Source: G963701675 sp963701675 (GTDB lineage Bacteria > Planctomycetota > Planctomycetia > Gemmatales > Gemmataceae). From it: 64,000 nucleotides of DNA. The stretch lies in NCBI GenBank assembly GCA_963701675.1, contig OY969623.1, positions 7,130,001-7,194,000 of the forward strand. The letters are read 5' to 3'. Shown in pieces: positions 43,689 to 51,730 of the stretch; the first letter of the stretch is position 1; each line of letters begins with the position of its first letter. The notes beneath the pieces are model-generated. The model saw only the letters and a list, made by a program, of their open reading frames with translations, was not told the DNA's origin and did not search any database. The translations under genes were made by a program, and so were the position numbers.

Positions 43689-45290
43689 TTAGACTTGAAG
43701 CACCCCTGTGTGAAACGGGCGGCCGTCGTCGTGGCGGATGGCGACCGCCAGGGCGGTGAGGAGCGCGGATCGGGTTGCGGTCGGGTCGATGATGGCGTCG
43801 ATCCACAGGCGGGCCGCGGCGTAGCGGATGTCCATTTGTTCTTGGTAGGAAGCCTCGACTTTGCGTCGAAGCTCGTCGAGTTCTTTGGCGTCCGGTTCAT
43901 GGCCGGCGCGGCGCAAGGCGGTGATCTGGACATCGAGGAGGGTGCTTGCCGCCTGTTCGCCGCCCATGACGGCGTATCGAGCCGTGGGCCAGGCCATTAT
44001 GAAGCGCGGGTCGAAGGCCTTGCCGCACAAGGCGTAGTTGCCGGCGCCGAACGAGCCGCCGGTGATGACGGTCAGTTTGGGAACGACACTGTTGGCGATG
44101 ACGTTAACGAGCTTGGCGCCGTTGCGAATGATCCCGGCTTGTTCGGATTCGCGGCCAACCATGAAACCGTTGACGTCCTGCAGAAACACGAGCGGCGTCC
44201 GGGATTGGTTACAGTCCATGATGAAGCGTGCAGCCTTGTCCGCGCTATCGACGTAGATGACGCCGCCATATTGGAGAGGTCCGGAAGCGGGCTTGCAGCG
44301 TTTCCGTTGATTGGCGACGACGCCGACGGCCACGCCGCCGAGCCGGCCGTAACCACACACCAGCGTTTGGCCATAGTCGGCCTTGTATTCATCGAACGCA
44401 GCGGCATCGAGAATGCACGGGAGGAGGTCGCGAATGTCGTACTCAATTTGCTTTCCGGAGTTTCGTCCGTTAGTCGCGCCGACGACACCGTTGATATCCG
44501 AAACAGGACGGCCGGGCGGCAGGTCGAAGTTCACGGTTGCCCGGTCGGCGGGCAAGATTTCGATCAGCCGTCGCAGTCGGTCGAGGCATGACGGATCGTC
44601 TTTTTCGCGGAAGTCGATGGTGCCGCTGACGGCGGCGTGCATCGCGGCCCCGCCGAGTTCCTCGTGGCTGACCGTCTGGCCAATGGCGGCTTTGACAAGG
44701 GCCGGACCGGCCAAATAGAGGCCGCTGCCTTCGGTCATCAGCAACTTGTCGCACAGGACGGGCAGGTAGCCACCGCCGGCGACGCAGTTGCCGAGTATGG
44801 CGGCGAATTGCGGGATTCCGGCCGCGGAGATGACGGCATTGTTGCGAAAGATGCGGCCGAAATCGTCTTCGTCTGGAAAGACCTCGTCCTGTAGCGGCAA
44901 GAAAACGCCGGCACTGTCAACGAGGTAGACGAGCGGCAGGCGGTTTTCCATGGCGATGCGTTGAGCGCGCAGCACCTTCTTGGCGGTCATGGGGAAGAAG
45001 GCCCCGGCTTTCACCGTCGCATCGTTGGCGATCATCATGACGCGGCGACCGGCCACCTGAGCCACCCCAGTCACAACCCCAGCCGAGGGAGCGCCGCCCC
45101 ATTCACGGTACATGTTCCACGCCGCCCAGAGGCCCAGTTCGAAGAAAGTCGTTCTCGGGTCGATGAGCTTGGTGATGCGTTCGCGGGCAGTGAGGCGGTT
45201 CTTTTCATGCTGGCGTTTGATCGCCTTGGCGCCGCCGCCTTGTTGAATGGTCGCTTCTTCTTTGCGGAGAGTTTCGACGAGTTGTTGCAT
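43689..45290 (-). CDS. acyl-CoA carboxylase beta subunit (carboxyltransferase)
   Basis: A 533-residue carboxyltransferase closest in pattern to methylcrotonyl-/propionyl-CoA carboxylase beta chains: RERITKLIDPRTTFFELG, VVTGVAQVAGRRVMMIANDA, SAGVFLPLQDEVFPDEDDFG, GNCVAGGGYLPVLCDKLLM and GGSFGAGNYALCGKAFDPRF. It transfers CO2 from carboxybiotin to an acyl-CoA in the cytosol. The biotin carboxylase/carrier subunit is not in the window, so substrate class is open. Start ATG at 45290. Confidence 0.93.
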   Translation of the reverse strand: MQQLVETLRKEEATIQQGGGAKAIKRQHEKNRLTARERITKLIDPRTTFFELGLWAAWNMYREWGGAPSAGVVTGVAQVAGRRVMMIANDATVKAGAFFPMTAKKVLRAQRIAMENRLPLVYLVDSAGVFLPLQDEVFPDEDDFGRIFRNNAVISAAGIPQFAAILGNCVAGGGYLPVLCDKLLMTEGSGLYLAGPALVKAAIGQTVSHEELGGAAMHAAVSGTIDFREKDDPSCLDRLRRLIEILPADRATVNFDLPPGRPVSDINGVVGATNGRNSGKQIEYDIRDLLPCILDAAAFDEYKADYGQTLVCGYGRLGGVAVGVVANQRKRCKPASGPLQYGGVIYVDSADKAARFIMDCNQSRTPLVFLQDVNGFMVGRESEQAGIIRNGAKLVNVIANSVVPKLTVITGGSFGAGNYALCGKAFDPRFIMAWPTARYAVMGGEQAASTLLDVQITALRRAGHEPDAKELDELRRKVEASYQEQMDIRYAAARLWIDAIIDPTATRSALLTALAVAIRHDDGRPFHTGVLQV

Positions 45291-45294
45291 GGTA

Positions 45295-45379
45295 GTCCGT
45301 TAGCCGTTGTCTGTTATTCGTTATCAATATCGCGATTCGCCGGCGACTGACAACTAACAACTGACAACCGACAACTGAC
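45295..45379. repeat. GTTGTCA/TGACAAC periodic inverted repeat
   Basis: The right arm 45345-45379 repeats tgacaac/taacaac units (gactgacaactaacaactga then caaccgacaactgac). The left arm 45295-45325 (gtccgttagccgttgtctgt) is its degenerate complement. It fills the gap between rpoN and the carboxylase gene and overlaps the rpoN stop. Confidence 0.65.
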
Positions 45380-46935
45380 TAAGTCCAGTCTTTCCGCTGG
45401 CGCGATGACGGGATGTTGAGCATCTTTCGGTATTTGGTCACGGTTCGTCGTGCGACGGGGTAGCCGGACTGTTGGAGCTTATCAACGAGTTCTTCATCGC
45501 TTAGAGGATTGGCCTTTTCCTCGTTGCCGATGATTTCGAGGAGCTTCTGTTTAATCGTCTCCCACGCGACTTCTTCTCCGGTTGCCGTATGAGTACCACC
45601 GCCGAAAAATCGTTTCAGCGAAAAGATGCCGCGCGGCGTTTGCACCCATTTGTCGTCGACGGCCCGGCTCACCGTCGTGACGTGCACGCCCACTTGATCG
45701 GCGATTTGTTGCATTTTGAGCGGCTCGATGTGCTCCGGGCCTTTGTCGAGAAAAGCGCGCTGATGCTGTACGATGGCGCGAGTCACTTTCTCCAGCGTAT
45801 TTCGCCGTTGTTCGATGGATTCCAAGAGCCATTGGGCCGACTGGATTTTTCGTTTGAGCCATTCCTTGGTCTTCGGATCGGCGCCTTTCTCGCGGTACAT
45901 TTCCATGACCCGCCGGCTGATGTAGACGTTAGGCACCCAGTCATCGACGAGCCGAATGTCGTATTCGCCGGCTTCTGTGCGGTCGACGACAATGTCCGGG
46001 ACCACGTACGGAATGTTGTCCGCCGTGAATTGGGCGCCCGGCTTTGGATTCAGGTGTTTCAGAACTTCAATCGCTTCTTTGATGAGCGTCAGGTCGAAGC
46101 CCGTTCGCCGCTGAATCACCGGCAGCCGATTGTTGCGAACATCGTCGAGATGATTATGGATTATCAGGCGCAAGATATCTCGATGAGGCGTTTCGGGAGT
46201 CACTTGCAGAAGCAAGCACTCTTCGAGGTTGCGTGCGCCGACGCCCAGCGGATCGAGTTTTTGAATGACGTGAAGCGCCTTTTCCACTTCAGCCGGCGTC
46301 GTCGGCGGGTCGAACTCCTTGGCGATGACTTCGAGAACTTGCTCGGCAGGCGTAGAAGGCGTTTCCGTTGCGGTTGGGCCGACCGTGATGTATCCGTTGT
46401 CGTCGATGTAGGTAATGATGTGGCTGAGCAGGCGTTGTTCTTCCGGCTTGGTGTCAAGAAACGAGATCTGTTCGTTGAGGTAGTCGTCGAGCGATTGCGG
46501 CCGCGAAGGCATGTTCTGCATCGCGTCGTGTTTCTTGTCGCCTTCCTCATCGATTCCGTTGCGAGATGGACGGTGCCCTTCGTTGAAATGGTCCTCCCAA
46601 TCCTTGCTTAGGGCTTCCATGCGTTCGAAGTCGATCTCGTTGTTGCCCGCGTCGTCGATCACCAGTTCCGTTTCGGGATTAGTGACGTCCTCTTCCTTCG
46701 TGGGTATCGCCTCAACAGGTTCCTCGACCGCCACGCTTTCCGATCCCTCCGCGCCTTCCGTACCTTCCGCCGCTTCCTCACGTAGCTCAAGGGCCGGGTT
46801 TTCCTGTAACTCTTGCTGTATTCGTTCCTGCAACGCCATGATCGGCAATTGCAGGATTTCCATAGACTGGATCATCCGCGGCGCCAGGATCATCCGCTGA
46901 TCCATCCGCTGGCTTAGATGAGTGTCGAGTCTCAT
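45379..46935 (-). CDS. rpoN: RNA polymerase sigma-54 factor
   Basis: A 518-residue sigma-54. Region I is Gln/Leu-rich (RMILAPRMIQSMEILQLPIM, residues 15-34). Region II is acidic. The core-binding region includes SLDDYLNEQISFL and LDPLGVGARNLEECLLLQ. The RpoN box is ARRTVTKYRKML near the C-terminus (about residue 498). It needs an AAA+ enhancer-binding activator, none of which is in the window. Same strand as recR, 12-bp gap. Confidence 0.96.
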   Translation of the reverse strand: MRLDTHLSQRMDQRMILAPRMIQSMEILQLPIMALQERIQQELQENPALELREEAAEGTEGAEGSESVAVEEPVEAIPTKEEDVTNPETELVIDDAGNNEIDFERMEALSKDWEDHFNEGHRPSRNGIDEEGDKKHDAMQNMPSRPQSLDDYLNEQISFLDTKPEEQRLLSHIITYIDDNGYITVGPTATETPSTPAEQVLEVIAKEFDPPTTPAEVEKALHVIQKLDPLGVGARNLEECLLLQVTPETPHRDILRLIIHNHLDDVRNNRLPVIQRRTGFDLTLIKEAIEVLKHLNPKPGAQFTADNIPYVVPDIVVDRTEAGEYDIRLVDDWVPNVYISRRVMEMYREKGADPKTKEWLKRKIQSAQWLLESIEQRRNTLEKVTRAIVQHQRAFLDKGPEHIEPLKMQQIADQVGVHVTTVSRAVDDKWVQTPRGIFSLKRFFGGGTHTATGEEVAWETIKQKLLEIIGNEEKANPLSDEELVDKLQQSGYPVARRTVTKYRKMLNIPSSRQRKDWT

Positions 46936-46947
46936 TTCTATCTCCGA

Positions 46948-47553
46948 TCAAAAGTTGCGCCGGCCTTCCAGCGCATCCGCAAGCATTTGGCTGTTGGCGA
47001 ATTCAAGCACCGACCCTGAAGGCAAACCCCGTGCCAATCGCGTAATCCGCACGGCGCTCCCCGCAAGTAGGTTTGAAACGTACAACGCGGTGCCGTCTCC
47101 TTCCAGTGTCGGGTTCGTCGCCATGATTAACTCCTGAACGCCTCCCGCACGAACACGATTCAAAAGGGTGTCCACGTTCAAATTCTCTGGGCCGACGTTG
47201 TCGAGCGGAGCAAGCCGACCTCCTAATACATGATAATGGCCGCGGTAAGTTCCCGCTCGCTCAAGTGCGGAGACATCCCGCGCTTGCTCGACGACGCAGA
47301 TTACTGTGGAATCGCGGCGAGCATCCGCGCAAACACGGCAGAGTTCGCCCTCGGCTATATTGTGACATTGTCGGCAAAGACGCACGTCGTCTTTGACGGC
47401 ACGTAATGCCTCGGAAAGTGCCAGAACCTGTCGGCGATCCGTGGAGAGGATGTGGTGCGTAAGCCGCTCCGCGGTTTTTGGCCCTATTCCGGGCAATTTG
47501 CTCAGCTCTTGCGTCAAGCGGGCAATCGCTCCATTTGCCTCCGTCGCCACCAT
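46948..47553 (-). CDS. recR: recombination protein RecR
   Basis: A 201-residue RecR: helix-hairpin-helix LSKLPGIGPKTAERLTHHIL (residues 18-37), a Cys4 zinc finger CRQCHNIAEGELCRVC (about residues 60-75) and a Toprim domain (VICVVEQARDV). It acts with RecO in RecF-pathway gap repair. It is the third gene of the dnaX-ybaB-recR operon, separated from ybaB by 10 bp. Confidence 0.96.
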   Translation of the reverse strand: MVATEANGAIARLTQELSKLPGIGPKTAERLTHHILSTDRRQVLALSEALRAVKDDVRLCRQCHNIAEGELCRVCADARRDSTVICVVEQARDVSALERAGTYRGHYHVLGGRLAPLDNVGPENLNVDTLLNRVRAGGVQELIMATNPTLEGDGTALYVSNLLAGSAVRITRLARGLPSGSVLEFANSQMLADALEGRRNF

Positions 47554-47563
47554 CTCACCTTGC

Positions 47564-47917
47564 TTACGCGCCGGGAAGGTTCAGTCCCGGCAGGTTAATG
47601 CCCGGCGGCAAGCCAAGTGCGGCCGCCATTTTCCCCGTTTCCTCCGCCGCCTGATGTCGGGCTTTGTTCATTCCTTGGTTCACCGCGGCGACGATGAGAT
47701 CTTCGATCATTTCGCGATCGTTCAACTTCATCGCCTCGTCGCTGATGGTACACGATAACAGTTCAAGCCGCCCGTTGACTCGGACGCGGACCATTCCGGC
47801 GCCGGCATCGCCTTCGGCCGTGATTTGGCCCAGTCGCTGCTGAAGTCGCTCAACCTCCTCCTTAATCTTAGGAAGCTGCTTCAACATGCCGGCAAGTTGT
47901 CCAATCTCCTTAAACAT
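47564..47917 (-). CDS. YbaB/EbfC nucleoid-associated protein
   Basis: A 117-residue YbaB/EbfC-family DNA-binding protein: MLKQLPKIKEEVERLQQRLG, a beta sheet with VRVRVNGRLELLSCTI, then LIVAAVNQGMNKARHQAAEE, and a Gly/Pro/Leu-rich tail (PGINLPGLNLPG). It lies between dnaX and recR, which is its normal place, 3 nt after dnaX. Confidence 0.95.
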   Translation of the reverse strand: MFKEIGQLAGMLKQLPKIKEEVERLQQRLGQITAEGDAGAGMVRVRVNGRLELLSCTISDEAMKLNDREMIEDLIVAAVNQGMNKARHQAAEETGKMAAALGLPPGINLPGLNLPGA

Positions 47918-47920
47918 AGC

Positions 47921-49732
47921 TTACATCTCCCCGGTCGCGGTCGTGTCGCCGCGACGGTTGCCTGCGGTCTCGGCCGACGCAAAGCCGTCATCCATTCGAA
48001 CAAACTGAGCGCCCAACAGTTCAGCGGCCCGGCGTAGCAACGGGACCTGCAGCGCGTCGGACATTTGACGCCGGTTTCGAGAAGGTGTCGCGTCCGCAGC
48101 CACGGCCGCCGCGGCAGGGGCCGCCGCCCCATTGCTTGCCGACTCCACTCGGACGCTCCAGGAGTGTCCCGTTAGTTTTCGCAACGTCTCTTCGAGACGT
48201 TCCGCAATTCGGGTCGACCCTTTCGCGTCCTGTCCATGTCCGTGAAGTGGATTATACCCCGCTGGAAAACGCAGGACTAGAGTGGTCGGTCCGGTGATCG
48301 TAACCGAGTCGACGTTTCGTAGGTCGGTCGCGAGAAAGCTCCCTACTTGCGTAAGGATGGTCGGCCATACCTCAGGTAGCGATTGTTCCGTTAACGAGAC
48401 GCGAGTGGTGTCGGTCGCGGGGCTAACGGGTTTTTCGGGATTTTTTTTTTCCGGCTCCATGGAGACGGGCGGGCGGGCGGCTTGCACTGCCTTCGCTGCG
48501 GCGGGATTGTTTTTCGCAGGCGTCGTTGCTGCTGGAACTTTGCCGGATTCAAGCCATTGTGCCAATTGCGCTAGAGCCATCAGGTCATGCAAGCGGGACA
48601 ATCGAACGACGGCCATCTCCAGTAGTACTCGTCCATGACCACTAGAGCGAAGCCGCGCCTTGGTCGCAGCGAGTATGTCCAAACCGGCGAGGATCGTATC
48701 GATCGACATCTCAGCGGCGGATCGGGCGAACGCTTCGCGATGCCGAGGTGGGACGTGAAGGTCTTGGCTGTCGACGCCCGCACTGCTCGCCACCATCAGG
48801 TCGCGCCAATAGTCAATGAGTTGGTCCAGAAGCTCACCTAGCTGCGATCCTTCATCGGCCGCACGGCCGATTAGTTCCAGAGCCTGTTTGGAGTCTCGAC
48901 CGATAATGACGGCGGCCAACTCGGCAATCCGTTCGTCATCCGCCATGCCAAGCAAGGAATGCACTGCTGCAACCGTCAGCCGTTTGGCACCGCCGGAATC
49001 ACCGAACGCCAGAAGTTGGTCGAGTAACGATTGCGCATCACGCATCGACCCGCTGGCGCGACGGGCAAGCAATTCCAACGCGTCACGGTCCGCGGTAACG
49101 CCTTCGCTTTCCGCAACCTGCGCCAGTTGCTCCACGATCCGGACGGCGCCGATGCCCGCAAAGTCAAAGCGTTGACACCGGGAGAGTATGGTGACGGGAA
49201 CTTTGTGAACATCCGTTGTCGCAAAGATGAACTTGACGTGAGGCGGTGGCTCTTCCAGGGTCTTCAACAGCGCGTTGAAAGCCTCCTTGGTAAGCATGTG
49301 GACTTCGTCGACGATGTAGATCTTGTATCGAGACCGACTCGGTCGGTACTGTACGTTGCTCCGCAGTTCGCGGACATCATCGATTTGGCGATTGCTAGCG
49401 CCGTCAATTTCCGCGACGTCGATGTCTTCGCCCGTGGCGATGGCATGGCACGAATCGCATTGATCGCAAGGCGTTGTCGTTGGACCGTTGACGCAGTTGA
49501 GCGCCTTGGCGAGGATTCGTGCGGTGGAAGTCTTACCCACCCCGCGGGCGCCGGTGAATAGATAGGCGTGAGCAACGCGATTGCTTTCCAATGCGTTGAC
49601 GAGCGCCCTTGTCACCGGCTCCTGTCCGATGACATCGGAAAACTGCTGAGGACGGTAACGTCGCGCGAGGACGGTGTACTCATCGGCCGCGGCTGCCTTA
49701 GTTTCAGCGGAGAGTGGCTTACGTTTGGCCAT
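47921..49732 (-). CDS. dnaX: DNA polymerase III tau/gamma subunit
   Basis: A 603-residue clamp-loader ATPase. Walker A is FTGARGVGKTSTARILA (about residue 60), a zinc module is CDQCDSCHAI (about residue 89), DEVHMLT forms the Walker B, and the SRC motif is in ILSRCQRFDF. The C-terminal 240 residues are Ala/Pro-rich, then a tau-like domain. An aaaaaaaaa-type slippery run is visible as a t-run at about 48440-48450 in the linker region; whether it produces a gamma form is unknown. Start ATG 49732, about 40 bp after the SRP RNA gene. Confidence 0.95.
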   Translation of the reverse strand: MAKRKPLSAETKAAAADEYTVLARRYRPQQFSDVIGQEPVTRALVNALESNRVAHAYLFTGARGVGKTSTARILAKALNCVNGPTTTPCDQCDSCHAIATGEDIDVAEIDGASNRQIDDVRELRSNVQYRPSRSRYKIYIVDEVHMLTKEAFNALLKTLEEPPPHVKFIFATTDVHKVPVTILSRCQRFDFAGIGAVRIVEQLAQVAESEGVTADRDALELLARRASGSMRDAQSLLDQLLAFGDSGGAKRLTVAAVHSLLGMADDERIAELAAVIIGRDSKQALELIGRAADEGSQLGELLDQLIDYWRDLMVASSAGVDSQDLHVPPRHREAFARSAAEMSIDTILAGLDILAATKARLRSSGHGRVLLEMAVVRLSRLHDLMALAQLAQWLESGKVPAATTPAKNNPAAAKAVQAARPPVSMEPEKKNPEKPVSPATDTTRVSLTEQSLPEVWPTILTQVGSFLATDLRNVDSVTITGPTTLVLRFPAGYNPLHGHGQDAKGSTRIAERLEETLRKLTGHSWSVRVESASNGAAAPAAAAVAADATPSRNRRQMSDALQVPLLRRAAELLGAQFVRMDDGFASAETAGNRRGDTTATGEM

Positions 49733-49773
49733 GGTGATTCAGAATGAATCAGTAAGTGGCGCCCGCGGCAGGT

Positions 49774-49878
49774 TTCCGCAAGAGGCTGATCCACTGCACA
49801 AGGGATCGTCGCTTATGGCTGCACCTTCCGGCCTGACCAGGTTCACAACTACCCTTTGCGTGGGTCCCCTTCCGGTCC
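49774..49878 (-). ncRNA. ffs: small signal recognition particle RNA (4.5S-like)
   Basis: On the minus strand the conserved apical domain reads gaacctggtcaggccggaag then gtgcagccataagcga, matching the universal SRP tetraloop region (GGTCAGG-CCGGAAGG-GCAGCCA). Flanking helices pair: gcaaaggg with cccttgtgc, ccac with gtgg, and ccggaagggg with cctcttgcgg. It is directly upstream of dnaX, a common bacterial position. Ends are estimated from the outer stem. Confidence 0.87.
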
Positions 49879-49895
49879 CTTACCGCGAGCAACAG

Positions 49896-50420
49896 TTACG
49901 ATTTCGCCGATTCCGTAATGTTGACTTTTCGGATCTCGACTTTCTCGACGGGGTGGTCGCCGCGAGTTGGAATCTTTCCAATGGAACGAACCGTCGCCAT
50001 CGATTCGTCGTCGGCAACTTTCCCAAAGGCTGTGTACTGCCGATCGAGATGAGTGTGTTTGCCAAGGCACACAAAAAACTGCGAGCCCGCGGAGTTGGGA
50101 TCGCCGGTTCGAGCCATCGACAGGACGCCTGCCTCGTGCGGCGTCGGATTGAACTCCGCTTTGATTTGGTAGCCTGGCCCACCCGTGCCCGTGCCTTGCG
50201 GACAACCACCTTGGATCATGAAGCCGTCAATGATCCGGTGAAAGGTCACACCGTTATAGAATCCGATTTTCGCCAGGCCCAGAAAATTGGCAACATGCCC
50301 GGGCGCGACGTCCGGAAAGAACTGCAACCGAATCGGTCCCTTGCTCGTGTCGAGTTCCGCAGTGTACGTCTTGTTCTTTAGGTCCAGCGTCTTCTGCGCC
50401 TCTTCGACTTGTGGTTTCAC
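49896..50420 (-). CDS. cyclophilin-type peptidyl-prolyl isomerase
   Basis: A 174-residue cyclophilin with a GTG start at 50420. The core shows VTFHRIIDGFMIQGGCPQGT (residues about 58-77), GSQFFVCLG (active-site Phe) and HLDRQYTAFGKV. It catalyses proline cis-trans isomerisation in the cytosol; no signal peptide. It is followed by the SRP RNA and preceded by a lipoprotein cyclophilin on the same strand, suggesting tandem duplication. Confidence 0.93.
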   Translation of the reverse strand: MKPQVEEAQKTLDLKNKTYTAELDTSKGPIRLQFFPDVAPGHVANFLGLAKIGFYNGVTFHRIIDGFMIQGGCPQGTGTGGPGYQIKAEFNPTPHEAGVLSMARTGDPNSAGSQFFVCLGKHTHLDRQYTAFGKVADDESMATVRSIGKIPTRGDHPVEKVEIRKVNITESAKS

Positions 50421-50458
50421 GTTGGCCGGCAGAGGACACCTCGCTTTCGTATGGATGC

Positions 50459-51322
50459 TTAGTTCGGCGCCACTTCCTCCGCGTGGATCGTGACCTTGCG
50501 GATAACCACTGGATTGGCCGGCCTGTCTTGTTCCGGAAACTCCGGGTCGCTCCGGACCGGTAACGACAGGATCTTTCGTGCGACCGGCAACCCGTTGGTC
50601 ACTTTTCCAAAGACGGTGAAATGCCCGTCCAGAAACGGCGCCTTGTTGAGGTTAATGTAGAACTTGCACGCGGCCGTGTCTGCGTGATCTCCGTGACAGG
50701 CGCCCACCGTGCCTTCCTCGTGTATCCCTTGAGCGTGAAGCTCCGGCTTGAGCCAATAACCGATGCTTCCGTAACCGGCTTCACCGGTACCGAGCGGACA
50801 ACCTGCCTCGATAATCTCGAGCTTGTCCCCGGCCCGTTCCGGGATTTCCTGGTTGATCGTTCGCTGAAATACAAGCCCATCGTAGTATCCGCATTGGGCG
50901 AGGGCGATGAAGCTGCGGACGTGATTGGGCGCCAAATCGGGCCGCATGGCGATTTCGATTGGTCCTTGGTCAGTTTCGAGTGTCGCACGATACAACAAGC
51001 GCTTTCCGTTGGGTGCGATAAATCGGATGTCATTCCATTTCTTTCCTACTTCCGTGTAGAGTTTGCCGACCGATTTCCCTGTCATGGTGAGTTCGGGCGG
51101 TCGCTGCCAGTCGCCTGCAGGCTCCGATGTGGTAGCCTCGGCAAATGACTGGTGCATCCGCATGCTCACGGAGTCCGGTGCACTCGCTTTCGTGGCCGTG
51201 TCGGCGACGTCATTCGCGGAGCCTGATTCACCGTTGCAACCCTGAATCGTCATACCGACGAGGATGCCCAAGACCACCGCGGCTGTATTTGGACGATTTC
51301 GCTGGAATCCCTGATTTGCCAT
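50459..51322 (-). CDS. lipoprotein cyclophilin-like isomerase
   Basis: A 287-residue protein with a lipoprotein signal: hydrophobic AAVVLGILVGMT, then IQGC lipobox (Cys at about residue 29). A 75-residue linker precedes a cyclophilin-like domain: LVFQRTINQEIPER, GAGCPLGTGEAGYG-like stretch and PFLDGHFTVFGKV. Canonical residues such as the FHR motif are altered (FQRT), so activity is uncertain. It would act in the periplasm on folding envelope proteins. It lies 38 bp upstream of the cytosolic cyclophilin gene. Confidence 0.85.
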   Translation of the reverse strand: MANQGFQRNRPNTAAVVLGILVGMTIQGCNGESGSANDVADTATKASAPDSVSMRMHQSFAEATTSEPAGDWQRPPELTMTGKSVGKLYTEVGKKWNDIRFIAPNGKRLLYRATLETDQGPIEIAMRPDLAPNHVRSFIALAQCGYYDGLVFQRTINQEIPERAGDKLEIIEAGCPLGTGEAGYGSIGYWLKPELHAQGIHEEGTVGACHGDHADTAACKFYINLNKAPFLDGHFTVFGKVTNGLPVARKILSLPVRSDPEFPEQDRPANPVVIRKVTIHAEEVAPN

Positions 51323-51510
51323 GGTTCTTTCTCCTTTTCGGCGCGGTAATTAAGGGAGGCGCCGCCGAGCCTGTGGCACGGACGCGCAATCCTAGTCGAC
51401 CATCAGTACGGGGTCAATTGTGAACGAATAGCCGCGTCACACTGGACGTGCTTATGACATTTGGGAAAATGGGAGGAAATCGCTCGTTTGCGTAGGGATG
51501 TGGTGACAAC

Positions 51511-51729
51511 ATGTATGAACAGCCAAATCCTGGCGGAGTCCGATGCAAACATCTCCGGTGCAAATCGATGCTCGTCTTCGGTGAGAATTTCGAATGTGAT
51601 CCCGAATTCCAAGCCGGCATGACCGAGTTTTGGTGCCTGCACACTTCCAAGGGCCAAGGTCCCGACGGCGACGAGGTCTCGTTTCCGGCGTGTAGCAACC
51701 CCGAGCGCACTTGTTTCGAGGAATACTAA
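51511..51729 (+). CDS. small Cys-rich hypothetical protein
   Basis: A 72-residue protein with six to seven Cys: GVRCKHLRCKSM, ENFECDPEF, EFWCLHT, PACSNPERTCFEEY. The spacing suggests a zinc ribbon or disulfide-rich fold. It ends 1 bp before the TTG start of the large membrane protein, which makes a coupled pair likely. No family recognised. Antisense frames (51403-51843) are Ser/Arg-rich shadows. Confidence 0.55.
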   Translation: MYEQPNPGGVRCKHLRCKSMLVFGENFECDPEFQAGMTEFWCLHTSKGQGPDGDEVSFPACSNPERTCFEEY

Positions 51730-51730
51730 G

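Noticed and set aside
45589..46611. 340-residue frame antisense to rpoN
   Set aside because: rpoN is unmistakable; the antisense product has no family features.
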